Below are positions 1 through 12,436 of a DNA stretch of 64,000 nt, piece by piece. Made by a program: the position numbers and the translations under genes. This DNA is from Siphonodentalium dalli (taxonomy: Eukaryota; Mollusca; Scaphopoda; Gadilida; Siphonodentaliidae): contig CP136063.1 of the NCBI GenBank assembly GCA_032622095.1, positions 149,413,379 through 149,477,378 of the forward strand, written 5' to 3'. Every line of letters begins with the position of its first letter. Within the stretch, counting starts at the first letter, position 1. The notes under the pieces were generated by a model. The model saw only the letters and a program-made list of their open reading frames with translations, ran no database searches and was not told where the DNA came from.

Positions 1-1550
1 AAATTCTTTGCGACCCAATTTCTGATAATGCTGATGTAATTCGCGTGCACCTGGCATTTAAGAGATACAGATGTGCGCAAAAATAACGGCGATTAACAAG
101 TTCCCAATCAAGGGTTTCACTCACTTTTTTGTGGCAATATATGTAAACAGTACTTTATGGATATATAACAAAATAAAATGATGCATGGTTTATACATCCA
201 TTGAATATAAGCGACCACATGGTTCGTTTATGTGGATTTGCAATAGACCAGACATGGGATGATTAGAATTGTGCTAAATGAAAATTTCGGCTTTCCGGTA
301 AACACCACACCAGCCTGAGCGCACCGTTTCCCTTTTAGGCCAAAATGAATAATATGCGCCTTTCCCCTATCCAGTCCGCCCCTACCCGGGCTACACCCGA
401 CCTATGTCCATTTTATTGGTTTTGAGGGAAACAATTTATAATAAACCAAGCGACCATCCAAACTCTCAAATAAATGTCCCACTTATTTTCGCTCGATCAA
501 CGAACAGGAATAACTGAGAATGTACTTCCATTGCAAAAACAAAAGTAGCGGAAGAGGGGTTTGGTGTTTCAAAACGCGAGCACGTGGTTCTCCGATTTTT
601 AATTGGCGTATACTGCAGAGTTAATTTTCTGACTATGATGTATGCACATGCCTAATAAACACGGCAATGGATTTGCCACATATGGATCGAGAATATTACA
701 CTTTTATTTAATATGCCCATTTGCCCATATTTTTAAAAATAATAGCCACTTGAATAAACACATGGGAATAATTAAATTTACTCATTCTCGGTTATGGTGT
801 CAAAGTATACCACATTAGAACAAAATATCGGTAAGCTCCTCCCACAGCCAACCAATTAGAGCAGAGAATAAAATCTCAAACTAATCCTTGATGATTGACA
901 GGTGTATGTCGATGTGATAACATGCACGTACCACGGCATCGATGCATTACTATATTTTTTTTATGTTTCACAACAGAGTGCCATTAAAATCTGCGTTATT
1001 GTTGAAACAGTGGGATTAAATATAAATGTGGTTCGTCATAATGACTGCAAAGTCGAGATTATGTACAGATTTAAATTTCCTTTAATTAAAAATACTAACC
1101 TTCGTATATTCTACTATAAAATACTTGTTTTAAACTTGAAAAAAAGACGATACAAACCAGAAATCTAACTCCGGTGTACATGCCGTTCGGCCACAGTGTA
1201 CACCGCGGTGGCAATGGACACTTGTTTTTTTGTCCAGCGGGGTATATATTTAAAAAATATTTACAGGATTCAAATCTTTAAGCTTCAAAGTTACAATATA
1301 ATGTCCGATTTGGAATGAACGATGGCATTGTTATATGATTTTCGGTTGTCGAGAGTGGGGAAATGACACGAAATTAGTCAAAGGTGAATGTAAATAAAAC
1401 AAAATTTACTGGTATCAGGCCTAAAGATTCGATGAGAATCACCGAATAGATTCTCGCGAAACTTTTCAATTTTCAATGCTTTATGACTAACTTGATTCGG
1501 CATTTGATTCTAGCAAAATTAATGTAATTTGAGCCCTCGGTATAAATTCA
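1..1550. other. Gene-free stretch, probably NCOA6 intron
   Basis: AT-rich sequence with only short chance ORFs on both strands and no recognisable domain. Because the NCOA6 exon at 6825-9242 ends in an open codon phase and I found no matching exon to its left, this stretch is probably intronic. I saw no RNA gene or clear repeat. Confidence 0.5.
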
Positions 1551-1857
1551 ACTAATACGACTCACTGTCTGTATATATATATTTCGGCGTGGTGATCATA
1601 ATCTTTAACGTGTATGTGTTGATCCTTAATGCAACTTGTTTAACATAAATGCGGTCTGCGTTAAACTTCAATATTGTCTGCATTAAACTTCAACACGGTC
1701 CGCTGAATTTCAACACACTCATAACGTACACTCAACATGTTATCAATGCAATGAGAGTGTTGTTAACGGCTGAGGACTGCGTTAAAAGGCAAACTTATTT
1801 AGAGAATATGTGTACATGTATTTGACAGATATTTGCCACTGATTTTCGAATCAAATA
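1551..1857. repeat. Diverged direct repeat with 6090-6245
   Basis: The end of this stretch (about 1720-1815), with words such as TATCAATGC and GAGAATATGTGTACATG, recurs in the same orientation at about 6120-6245. The copies differ by substitutions and small indels. They flank the inverted-repeat element at 1858-6005 and may be its outer parts or an older duplication. No coding potential is seen. Confidence 0.45.
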
Positions 1858-2694
1858 CTCCGTTCGGAGGCCGTTCAAAATGATGTCGGAAAAATATCAA
1901 AGACGGCACAATAAATAAGCCCTTTAAGGGAAATAAGTCATCCTGTTCCCTGTTGATAATATATAAATACTTATGAGGAAGCATTGGAATGCCCAGACAT
2001 GACAGAGAATCGACAACATATTAACATCACCGCCCTAATTAAATGTCTGACGTGCACACTATCAAAGGAAGATACACCTGTGAATTGTTAGGAAGAAATT
2101 AGAAACTTTGTAGTATCTTTTAATTTTGTTTTATTTACGTTCACATTTGAATAATTCGGTGTTATTTTCCAATTCCTGGTCTCCGTTCGGATGCCGTTCA
2201 AAATGATGTTGGAAAAATATCAAAGGCGACACAATAAATGAGCCCTTTAAGGGAAATAAGTCGTCCTGTTCCCGGTTGATGAAATAGATACTTATGAGGA
2301 AGCATTGGCATATCCAGACATAGAGAGAGTCAACAACATATTAGCATCACCGCCCTTTTAATTAAATGTCTGGCTATTATCAAAGGAAGACACACCTGTG
2401 CATTGTTTGGAAAAAATGCGGAACGTCAATCTACTTGAGAGACGTCCATGTGCGTGTGACAGATATTGAATATCAAAATTTGCCGAACTGTCAATCAATA
2501 CAGAAGACAAGCTGAGGAGGAGTTACACAGTAATATAATATCTTGCCCCAGAAAGATGTGGATGCAGAAAGGCCTTTGACCTAAATTTAATAATAACTTC
2601 AAAAGACGAGACAATGTCACGCGAGCGCGTGGTCACATAGAGGTTCACGATGGGAAAGTTATGGTTTTTCATGCAAAAGGGCACCGATCTCCGA

Positions 2695-3644
2695 TAGTGC
2701 TGGGTGGTATTTCGGTATACCGATTATAATCGGTAAGATTTTCAATACGGTTACAGTCATTTTTTTCCATAATCGGTAAACCTTGAAGACGGTATTATCG
2801 TGGTTACAGGTCATACCGGCACATTACCGGGTACATTGTGGTTTACCTTTATCAGAATTCAAAGAAACTACTTGGTTTCTTTACACCATAGTTATCTTTC
2901 AGTTGAAAGAAACTGTTCTTTCTTCACTTATGTCACTTCTCTCCTGATGTCATTTGCCAAAAAATGCATTCCTTCTCTAGAGGGAAAAATCCAGCCCAAT
3001 ATTATATTTCAAGTTATGATTGCATCATTCCGTGCTATTTTTAAACCACTGAATGATTGGGACAGCTCATTATTTCCCGGGGTGTTATCGTGTGGGAATG
3101 ATTGATCATGTTCATAAACGTGGATTTATATGTATGATTTATAATAATTCAACCCGGAAGTGAATAATAGTTCTCAAGTTAAATACTCTGAAAGTAATAC
3201 ACCTTATTTCCCGGCATTATACTTATTCACACCGGGCAGAACATTCCAATATCCAACTTAAAAGCATGTGCTCTGTGCGAGTCAGCGGAGGTTATTTAAA
3301 GCTCTTGGATGTATCCGTTAATGATGCTTCAATAACTCGCAATTATTACCTTATTTGAGATCAGCGTACCTTGTCATCAACCCATGCATGCAGACAAATG
3401 ATACATTGCCACTGTTTGTTAATCCATAATGGTATAAAACGGAGCGTTTGGTGTGTGCGTTTCCTTATTTATTGTAAGCTGTGTAGCCATTCGATTTCCT
3501 CCAAAACAGTTGACTTGTGTACCAAACGATCACTACTCAATGGGGGTCTTAAGGGATTAGTTGAAATAATCAGTAATATGGTATATCGCTGTATGGTTTT
3601 AGAATTATCGCGGTATTTTTATGCTTAAATACCGCCCAGCACTA
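2695..3644. mobile_element. Non-autonomous hAT-like element, 950 bp, 8-bp TSD
   Basis: The ends are inverted repeats, starting TAGTGCTGGGTGGTAT and finishing ATACCGCCCAGCACTA. They are flanked by the near-identical 8-mers ATCTCCGA (2687-2694) and ATCTCTGA (3645-3652). The homologous right arm of the surrounding inverted repeat, near 4280-4300, lacks the insert and supplies the empty site. An 8-bp duplication with TAGTGCTGGGC-type termini fits the hAT superfamily. ORFs inside (2800-3105, 3371-3628) show no transposase similarity. Confidence 0.8.
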
Positions 3645-3789
3645 ATCTCTGAATAATATTTTACGAACTGACGACGAAAGGCTAATTAAAGTCCAAATAA
3701 TCAAGTCCTGGTATTCTTCAGCATAAACCACAAATCGTGTTTATTTTATAATTATTGGTTTATATAATATAATAATTTTAAAACGACTG

Positions 3790-4060
3790 GAAAATTTCTG
3801 GGTTTTTTCATGGCGTTTGTTCATGGCATAAAGAGCCATAACTCCGTAAAAAAAACTCGGATCAAACCCATAATTGAACTCGATCTGTATTTTGGGCTGA
3901 GAAACTCATCCAAAATTTGGTTCAGATCAGATAGAAAATGTTTCAGTTATCGCATTATGCGTAAAGGGTCTACAGACAGACAGACAAACAGACAGACGGA
4001 CGAATGACGAGTGGTCAATCCGGACGTTGACGCTATGTTTACCATTCTATGGTAGGGGTA
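3790..4060. repeat. Loop sequence with (CAGA)n-type tract and satellite-like unit
   Basis: This is the loop of the inverted-repeat element. It contains one diverged unit related to those at 4729-5600 and 17890-18240 (AGCCATAACTC, CTGTATTTTGGGCT) and a short CAGACAGACAGACAAACAGACAGACGGACG tract at about 3971-4001. That tract resembles the GGACGGAC-rich ends of invertebrate tandem-repeat elements. Confidence 0.5.
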
Positions 4061-4728
4061 AACATAAAAACCAGAAATTTCCCAGTCGTTCCCAGTACAC
4101 ATGCTCATTATTCATGCCACAATACCATATATTAAATAAACCAACACTAATCATAAAATAACACGATTTGTGGTTTATGCTGAAGAATAACAGGACTTGA
4201 TTATTCGGACTTTAGTTAGCCTTTCATCAGCATAATTATATACATGCATATAAAGTTCGTAAAACATTATTCAGAGATCGGTGCCCTATTGACTTTGCAT
4301 CCCCATCGTGAACCTCTATTTGACCACGCGCTCGTGTTGGAACATTGTCTCGTATTTTGAAGTTATTATTAAATTTAGATCAAAGGCCGTTCTGCATCCA
4401 CAGCTTTCTGGGGCAAGATATTACCATGTAGCATGAAGAGAGATGACTCCTCCTACCAGCTTGTCTTCTGTATTGATTGACAGTACGACAATTTTGGAGT
4501 GTTGGTTTGAAATATTCAATCTCTGTTGCGCACACGTGGGCATGAGTCTCTCAAGTAGATTGACTTTCCAAATTTCTTCATAACAATGCACAGGTGTGTC
4601 TTCCTTTGATAGTGTCAGACAATTAATTAGGGTGGTGATGCTATTATTTTGTTGATTCTCTGTATGCCTGGGCATTCCAATGCTTCCTCATAAGTATCTA
4701 TTTCATCAACTGGGAACAGGTAGACTTA

Positions 4729-5600
4729 TTGTCCGCCGACCCAACGGGTTCGGAGGACTATTATAATCAGCACGTCCGTCCGTCCGTGCGTCCGAGTTTC
4801 CGGATAACTTTAGTTAGAGTGAACCAAATTAAATTAAATTTGGTATGTGGGTTTACTAGCAGAAAAGACAGGTCAAGTTCGAATTCTGGTTCCGTCCGCC
4901 AATTTTCACCAGAGTTATGCCCATTTTTTTTACTTAGAAAACCCCTGAAAGTTGGTTTCCGGATGATAGAGTTAATCGGATTCAAACCAAATTTGGTATA
5001 TTACTTTCTCCCAGCAAAACACAGGTCAAGTTCGAACTTGGGTTCTGCCCGACCATTTTTGGCAGATTTATGCGCCTTTTTCGACATAGAAAATTCAGTT
5101 TTTCTTCTGTTTTTTGGTTTCCGGATGATAACTTGATTTTGGATTGTTTATATGCAAAACCCGTTTTTTTTGTGGATTACTTGTATTAAAATACAGCTCA
5201 AGTTCGAATTTCGGTTTAATCCGATAATTTTTGCGAGAGTTATGGCTCTTTTTTTGTCCGCCGACCTGACATACATGTATAAAACCCCAAAAGTTGGTGT
5301 CCGGATGATAACTTTAGTAGAGTTAATCAGATTTAAACCAAATTTGGTATGTGTATTTCTCCCAGCAAAACACAGGTCAAGTTCGAATTCGGGTTCCGCC
5401 CGCCAATTTTCACCAGAGTTATGTCCCTTTTTTACTTATAATTTTTGCCAATTTGAGGTTTCCGCATGATAACTTTAGTAAATGTGTACTGAATGAAATT
5501 AAATTTGGTATATAGGTTTACTAGCACTAAAGACAGGTTTTTATGCGCAAACAACGGTCATATCAAGCCGATACTTAGAGGCGGACATGAGGTCTACCGA
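4729..5600. mobile_element. Tandem-repeat composite element inserted in the inverted-repeat arm
   Basis: About four diverged units of roughly 160-190 bp share motifs such as CCAAATTTGGTAT, CACAGGTCAAGTTCGAA and AGAGTTATGCCC. They start after a block rich in GTCCGTCCGTCC (about 4770-4795) and end near GAGGCGGACATGAGG. The other arm of the surrounding inverted repeat is uninterrupted at the equivalent place, so this is an insertion. I could not fix the target duplication. No protein is encoded; the ORFs across it follow the repeat period. Confidence 0.65.
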
Positions 5601-6254
5601 CCTTTTATTTACCTTAAAGGGCTTATTTATTGTGTCATCTTTGATATTTTTCCAACATCATTTTGAACGGCGTCCGAAAGGAGACCAGGAGTTGGAAAAT
5701 ATCACACAATTATTCAAATGTGAAAGTAAATAAAACAAAATTAAAAGGTACTACTTGTAAAGTTTCTAATTTCTTCCTAACAATGCACAGGTGTCTTCCT
5801 TTGATAGTAAATCAGACATTTAATTAGGGCAGTGATGCCAATATGTTGTCGATTCTTGGGCATGTCTGGGCATTCCAATGCTTCCTAGTAAGTACTTATA
5901 TCATCAACAGGGAACAGAACGACTTATTTCCCTTAAAGGGCTAAATTTATTGTGTCGTCTTTGATATTTTTCATACATTTTGAACGGCATCCGAACAGAG
6001 ACCAGGAGTTGGAAAATAACACGGAATTATTCAAATGTGAACGTGAATAAAACAAAATTAAAAGATACTACAAAAGAGGCTAATGCAATTCAGCGGTGAC
6101 ATCTTAATCTTCAACGCAGTCCTAACGTATACTCAACACATTATCAATGCTATGACCATGTTGAGTTAATGTTACGACAGCGTTGTTAATGGCTAAGGAC
6201 CGTGTTAAAAGGGACCTTATTTTGAGAATATGTGTACATGTCGCAGGCCTGCAA

Positions 6255-6760
6255 ATTTGAGGTGAACGCGAACAAAAAACAGGTCATGCCAGTTTTATAA
6301 ATGAAGGTCTCGCGATAACTAATTCTCACCTTAATTTGAAATCAAGTCCAAAAATGAGACATTCAAATTTATTACGGTAGTTCAATGAGTTGCCCCTCTG
6401 TTGTTAATAATACCAGTTTTAGTGATTATAACAGTTTGTGTAACACACCTATGGTATGGGTTACCTAAGCACAAACCAATCGAATGAAAAATAGGTGACA
6501 CATAATTTTGAAACCTGCAGGCCTGTGTCGAGGGTTGAAAATACATGCTGACATAATCATATTAACTTTCCAGTTCTGTGCTTTTAAGGAGGATTCAATT
6601 ACAGTTTGATTTACTTTAGTTTTTAGAAATGAAGTTTTGTGACGATTGGATGAGGGATGTGGCCTGTAGGGCATGCCAAAGGCAATTGTTGACAAACGAA
6701 CGGATGGACACCAACCCATGGCAATAGATCAAACTTAGCTTTGTCAAGTTGAGCTAAAAA
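6255..6760. repeat. Partial tandem-repeat element end (GTTGAGCTAA type)
   Basis: The right part (about 6630-6756) carries TTGTTGACAAACGAACGGATGG, CCATGGCAATAG and the terminal AAGTTGAGCTAA. These match the 3' ends of the composite elements at 12384, 14130 and 16460. Only a small, diverged piece of the repeat units remains to its left. It lies in the intron just downstream of the large NCOA6 exon. Confidence 0.6.
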
Positions 6761-6824
6761 CAGCCATTTGGCTGACAGGCAAATCTTGAGGTAATTCATA
6801 TAATTTGTATATTCATTAACTTAC

Positions 6825-9242
6825 CTCGTGGGCTGTTCCTTCCAGATTTAGATTCTGCTTTTTGATGAGGCAAATCTGATTTCACATTCGGCATTGTGTG
6901 ATGACCTGGCCAGAATTTGAAACCTGACGATGAGTTCAGACTGCTTTCCCTGCCACTACAGAGACTCTCAGCACTAGATTTATGCCCTTTTAACTCTGCA
7001 TCTTTGCTGTATATAGATGGCATGTCAACTGACTGCTTGTGGTTCACAGTTGTGGCGTGCATGGGTGAAAATGCATAACCAACTGTGATGATTTTATTGT
7101 CCACCTTATCAACAGAAGTTCTATGCATACTCCCTAGTAGTTTTTCATGAACATCAAGAGAATTTCCTTTGACATTCTTTGGCACAGTTTTGAACTCACT
7201 TTCAATGGCCTCTGGCGGCGTATCGTCCGAGTTGCTTCCAAATCCTGAATCATGATTCACAAGCCTCGAAGATTGCAAAGGTTGAGAACTATCACCAATT
7301 CCACTATGAATAATGCCCATTACCTTAGAACTCTCTGAGTTTCTGTCACATGTCTCACTTGCATGGCTATCCATGCCTGCAGTCTTTGAATTAGCACTCA
7401 CATGCGTATCCTTGCTTTTTTGAGTGTTGTGATCCTGAGAATGGGTAAGCGAATGGGAAACGGGCGGTAAGAGGCCACCATCTTTTCGGTGTAGATTCAA
7501 AATGTTATTATGCAAATGTAACTGCTTCAACTCAGTATCTGATGATTTGAGACTGCCTAGTTGAGACGCCGAGTATATTCGCTCTTTACCATGATGTTCA
7601 TAGAACTTGTTCTGAATAGAATACTGATTGTCACTTGCCAACCCTCCAAATGGCAATCCTGACACCTGCAACGAAGGGTTAGACTGAACAGATCTTTTGA
7701 TTGTGGATGCATCACATTGTCTGCTGATAGCAGAAACAGTTCCACTACTATGCAAAGTCAGGTCTCCCTCTAACCGAGAAAGACCAGCTTCTTTTTGCAG
7801 TTCACGCCAGTTCAATTTGTGAAGAGCATTGGGCTGGACTGAATAATGAGATCTGAACTGCGCATCAATCATTTGATGTTCTTGAATTGAATTTGTCACA
7901 TATTTGCTCTTAGCCATAACAGAAATAGGTGATATCTTATGTTCCTCACTTCCCTCTGACTTCGTGGGACTTGTGTCCGATAACTCCATAGGCTCTAACT
8001 GACCCGTGTAAGGATTTATTATTTTACCGGCGGTATTCTCCGGAAGAAACTGAGCAGAGTCAGGCTGTATATTAGAACCTGCTGTCAATATTTTTGAATT
8101 ATTATGAATAGCACTATTGGAATATGAAGATGAAGCTATATCCATTAACCCGACTCCTGATGTCCTAGAAATTCCACCTTGCATAGAATCTGAACTAGGA
8201 TGACTTGAGTTAGGCTTTAGAGTGCTGCCCGCTTTCAAAGGGTCACTAGCAGCTAAGGGTTGCACTGATGGAAATTTCCCAACTGATGGATCAGTCGGAT
8301 TTTGTGGTAATCCCATCGGTGTAAGTGCCGGATTTGGTACACTATGAATAGACACCTCACTATCCATAAGCTTCTCCGTTTTCGATTTAGCACTGTTATC
8401 TTTGGGTTTCCTAGGTCGCCTCTTTCTTGGCTTAACAGGTGGTGGAATATCCTCTGGGTTGCCGAACATTTTGTCGCTGATCATGTGATTTAACAAGCAG
8501 GAGGTAGGATCATTCTGGAGAAGGTTGACTAGCAAAGGACTTGTCGCCGTCGATCCCCGTGACTTGGAAATATTGTTGATCAATGAGCTGCCTTCTGGAT
8601 ATGGAGGAGGGGGAGGTAATCCATGTATTGGAAAATTCTCATGCAAACCAGGGAAGTTCGGAATCACTGAAGGCATTCCTGTTGGTGAGGGAAACTTTAC
8701 GTTGGGTTGAGTTAATGAAATATTCCCAGGGGAATGTTTGGACACAGGCAGCTGTCCTCCAGAAACTGTCCGTCCCATTGGCCCAACATTAGTGTTCACT
8801 GATATTGAGCTAACAGGAACATTCGAAGCAACAGACTGGAATGGTAAGCTTTCATTTGCAGACATGAGAAAAGGATTGTCACCAGACTGGCCGAAGAAGC
8901 TGTCAAACAATGAAGTGCCAGGCTTTTGGATGTCGCCAATGTTTTTCTGCGGGGCATCAGAAATACCAGGTACTGCAATATCATCGTGAGAAACAGATCT
9001 GCCTGATGGTGTCTCGTCAGTTTTGAACACAAGTTCTGTTCTTTCATTGTTTCCTTTAGATATTGTGACAGATATCCCTTGATCTCCCTGTATTTGAACT
9101 GCTAATATGCCTAACTGGCGGAGAGCAGCATTACCCTGCTGGGCCAACTGCTTGAGCCTCTGTGCTGCTTCCTTGGGTATATTGAAGGTGATGCGCACAC
9201 TATTCCAGGGTTCAACCTTTTTAAGTATCAGCTCTTGTTCAC
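6825..9242 (-). CDS. NCOA6: NCOA6 (nuclear receptor coactivator 6), large internal exon
   Basis: This exon encodes residues from codon 41 to about 846 of a minus-strand NCOA6 (ASC-2/PRIP/AIB3). In other animals the protein bridges nuclear receptors and other activators to the MLL3/4 (ASCOM) H3K4 methyltransferase complex in the nucleus. Seen here: the conserved N-terminal block KVEPWNSVRITFNIP (about residues 49-63) followed by AAQRL and LGILAVQIQG; a proline run PPPPPYPEG near 249; the LxxLL receptor box LVNLL (residues 278-282, bases 8518-8532) in the context TSPLLVNLLQ, as in vertebrate NCOA6; and a basic, NLS-like KPRKRRPRKPK near 307. The rest is Ser/Pro/Asn-rich and probably disordered, without the long polyQ of vertebrates. 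The acceptor is TTTTCCAG|GTGAAC (AG at 9243-9244) and the donor CGAG|GTAAGT (GT at 6823-6824). The exon ends in phase 1, so coding continues in an exon I could not find to the left. Confidence 0.93.
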
Positions 9243-10410
9243 CTGGAAAATAGTATATAAATATAAACATACGTTTAAATACCAGTACGTAAACTAAAGA
9301 TATCTAATTTTTATTAACGGGACTGAAGAACTTCGAAGTTGGTTCATGCGAAATAACATAAAAGTCTGTAAAATAACTATTGTCAACAAATGTGATGTGT
9401 ACATGAATGAAAGTGTCAATGACACTGTAGCTCAACTTGGAGATCATTTTGGAAAATGTTAATATATATGCATTGCAGTTAATGGGGGAGGATTAAAGGA
9501 GTACTGTACACCAATTCAAATAAATTCCTGGCAATAACAACAAGTTGATATCGATATTTTATGGAAAAATAAGTAATTTGAGTTGAAGATGTATTCTGTA
9601 AATGGTCAGGTTACATACATGTATATCTTAAAATCGAAGTTTATAATTAGATATAAATTTAATTTAATTATGGCTCGTGCCATAATTTAAATTACAAATT
9701 TTCATGTACAAGATGTAATCAAATTAATTGACGGAAAGTGGATTGGGCAACGCGAGTCACATGACTGTGTAAACAATTATGATGATGCGATGCATAAACT
9801 CAAGCCACTCGCAGACTTGTAACTATGCAATAACTTAAATTAGCATATGGGACTAGTATGCATATAATATGACATTTATTTGATACATTTGCTTGAAAAC
9901 TGTACAAAAATTACTCAAAGACGATAGTTCTATTTTCGCATTCGGCCTAAGTTTCAATCCGTAATGTTCATTACTTCGTAATTATTTTTGATAACTTAGT
10001 CTTAGGTTAGAATATAAAAGGCAAAAACCACATTTTTAAAGGAAGGCAGATGAGCCCAGCACAGAATCTCAGCCCCTTGTTTGTGTTTAGAATTTGTGAT
10101 CAAAATCGATGCATCTTAATTTTGGTACACGTCCGTTTACCATTCTAAAGTGGTACGTATTTTTCATTTTCAAGTGGAATCATTCGGTTTTGTACATTTC
10201 ATATTATCTGCATACATAGCCACGTGAACATTAAGTTGTATTCAAGGTTCCAGATATCAAATTACGACAACAACATTCAAAAGCTTGAACATTAAAATGT
10301 TATGAAATAAATGGATATAAAATTTATTTGATATAAAACTGTATAAAACAGAATATTGTCTTTCATTAGCTTTTCTTATTTTAAATGTTATTTTATACAC
10401 TAGAATCTAA
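9243..10410. repeat. NCOA6 intron with TTAA-MITE relic and element-end fragment
   Basis: At 9407-9441 there is an isolated copy of the 5' end of the composite tandem-repeat family (GAAAGTGTCAATGACACTGTAG). From about 9493 to 10020 there is a diverged copy of the GGGGTACTGTAC-ended family also present at 25602-26202. Shared words are AGTACTGTAC, GAAGATGTATT, GGACTAGTATGCATATAATAT and AAACTGTACAAAAATTACTC. Its right end has decayed. No genes are seen. Confidence 0.65.
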
Positions 10411-12384
10411 ATGAAAGTGTCAATGACACTGTAGCTCAACTTAGGTAGGGGAATAATTTAATGGTTGACAGTATATAGGAAAGGAAAGGTGCTAATTGCA
10501 ATGTCTGACCTGCGCCAAAGGATTTAGTCATGCAAAGAGTAAAATCCAAGATGGCTGCTGGCGGCCATGTTTTTTGGCCAATTGACCCCAAAGGACTCGT
10601 TCCCATCTACATGTCATTGTTAACATCCATGACAAATTTCATGAAGATCTGACCAAAGCTACGACATGTAGCCCGCGACAAAGGATTTAGTCATGCAAAG
10701 AGTAAAATCCAAGATGGCTGCTGGCGGCCATGTTTTTAGGCCGAACGACACCAAAATGACTAGTTGCCATCTACATGTCATTGTTAACATCCATGAAAAA
10801 TTTCATGAAGTTCTGACCAAAGCTACAACCTGTAGCCCGCGCCAAAGGATTTAGTCATGCAAAGAGTAAAATCCAAGATGGCTGCTGGCGGCCATGTTTT
10901 TTGGCCGAACGACCCCAAAATCACTCGTTCCCATCTACATGTCAATGGCAATATTAACATCCATGACAAATTTCATGATGATCAGACGAATAGTACGACC
11001 TGTAACCCAAGCCAATGGATTGAATTTTGAAATCCAAGATGGCTGCCAGCAGCCATGTTTTTGTTGCCGAATGACCCCAAAATGACTCGTTCCCGTCTAC
11101 ATGTCAATGGCAACGTTCATGACAAATTTCATAAACATCAGACAAAAGGTACGACCTGTAGCCCGCGCCAAAGGATTTAGTCATCTAAAGAGTAAAATCC
11201 AAGATGGCTGCTGACAGCCATGTTTTTCGACCGAACAACACCAAAATGACTAGTTCCCATCTACATGTCATTGTTAACATCCATGAAAAATTTCATGAAG
11301 TTCCGACCAAAGCTACAACCTGTAGCCCGCGCCAAAGGATTTAGTCATGCAAAGAGTAAAATCCAAGATGGCTGCTGGTGGCCATGTTTTTTGGCCGAAC
11401 GACCTCAAAATCACTCGTTCCCATCTACATGTCAATATTAACATCCATGACATATTTCATGATGATCAGACGAACAGTACGACCTGTAGCCCGCGCCAAT
11501 GGATTGAATTTTGAAATCCAAGTTGGCCACCAGCGGCCATGTTTTTCGGCCGAACGACCCCAAAATGACTCGTTCCCATCTACATGTCATTGTTAACATC
11601 CATGACAAATTTCATGAAGTTTCGACCAAAGCTACGACCTGTTGCCCGTGCCAAAGGATTTAGTCATGCAAAGAGTAAAATCCAAGATGGCTGGTGGTGG
11701 CCATGTTTTTTGGCCGAACGACCCCAAAATCACTCGTTCCCATCTACATGTCAATATTAACATCTATGACATATTTCATGATGATCAGACGAACAGTACG
11801 ACCTGTAGCCCGCGCAATGGATTGAATTTTGAAATCCAAGATGGCCACCAGCAGCCATGTTTTTTTGCCGAATGACCCCAAAATGACTCGTTCCCATCTA
11901 CATGTCAATGGCAACATTCATGACAAATTTCATAAACATCGGATCAAAGGTACATGTACGACCTGTAGCCCGCGCCAAAGGATTTAGTCATGCAAAGAGT
12001 AAAATCCAAGATGGCTGCTGGCAGCCATGTTTTTTGGCCGAACGACCCCAAAATCACTCGTTCCCATCTACATGTCAATATTAACATCCATGACAAATTT
12101 CATGATGATCAGACGAACAGTACGACCTGTAGCCCGCGCCAATGGATTGAATTTTGAAATCCAAGATGGCTGCCAGCTGCCATGTTTTTTGGCCGAATGA
12201 CAACAAAATGACTCGTTCCCATCTACATGTCAATGTCAACATTCATGACAAATCTCATAAAGATCGGACCAAAGGTACGACCTGTAGCCCGCGCCAAAGG
12301 AAATTGTTGACGGACACACGCATGACGGACGCCAAACCATGGCAATACAGCTGTAGCTCAAACTTACAAAGTAAGTTGAGCTAA
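10411..12384 (+). mobile_element. Composite tandem-repeat element, ~11 units of ~164 bp
   Basis: The 5' end carries the hairpin AGTGTCAATGACACT followed by AGCTCAACTT. The 3' end carries the hairpin AACTTACAAAGTAAGTT followed by GAGCTAA. Between them lie about eleven head-to-tail units containing GGATTTAGTCATGCAAAGAG, AAAATCCAAGATGGC, TTCCCATCTACATGTCA and ACGACCTGTAGCCCGCGCCA. AGCTCAACTT and AAGTTGAGCT form subterminal inverted repeats. This layout (subterminal inverted repeats, terminal hairpin, internal tandem core) resembles non-autonomous Helentron/pearl-type elements of invertebrates; that class name is inference. ORFs along it are by-products of the repeat. Confidence 0.8.
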
Positions 12385-12436
12385 TAAGTAAACAAAGCCT
12401 TGTTTCACAGAAAATTTTGATCTGTCGCGCTATCAG

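Larger units (their letters stand above)
1858..6005. mobile_element. Foldback-like inverted-repeat element, interrupted twice
   Basis: The left arm (1858-3775) reappears as reverse complement in the right arm (4135-4735, continued at about 5600-6005) around a loop of roughly 360 bp. Landmarks in both arms are GAGGTTCACGATGGG / CCCATCGTGAACCTC, the GACGAGACAATGT block and the repeated block containing TCAAAATGATGT and CCCTTTAAGGGAAATAAGTC. The left arm is split by the hAT-like insert at 2695-3644 and the right arm by the tandem-repeat insert at about 4729-5600. Arms differ by many substitutions and small indels, so the element is old. No transposase was recognised, so the superfamily is unknown. 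Arm limits are accurate to a few tens of bases. Confidence 0.7.

Noticed and set aside
1553-1566. A 14-base match to the core of the phage T7 promoter (TAATACGACTCACT).
   Set aside because: The match stops before the initiation region, and a eukaryotic intron has no T7 polymerase. I treat it as coincidence, though vector contamination could be excluded by read coverage.
6796-6824. The NCOA6 frame continuing past 6825 to a stop (KLMNIQII).
   Set aside because: A strong donor, CGAG|GTAAGT, lies at 6824-6823, and the text after it is unlike NCOA6. The extension is more likely read-through into the intron.
8525-9047. Overlapping ORFs on the plus strand and in other minus frames across the NCOA6 exon.
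   Set aside because: They are shadows of the NCOA6 frame, which alone shows family similarity and fitting splice sites.
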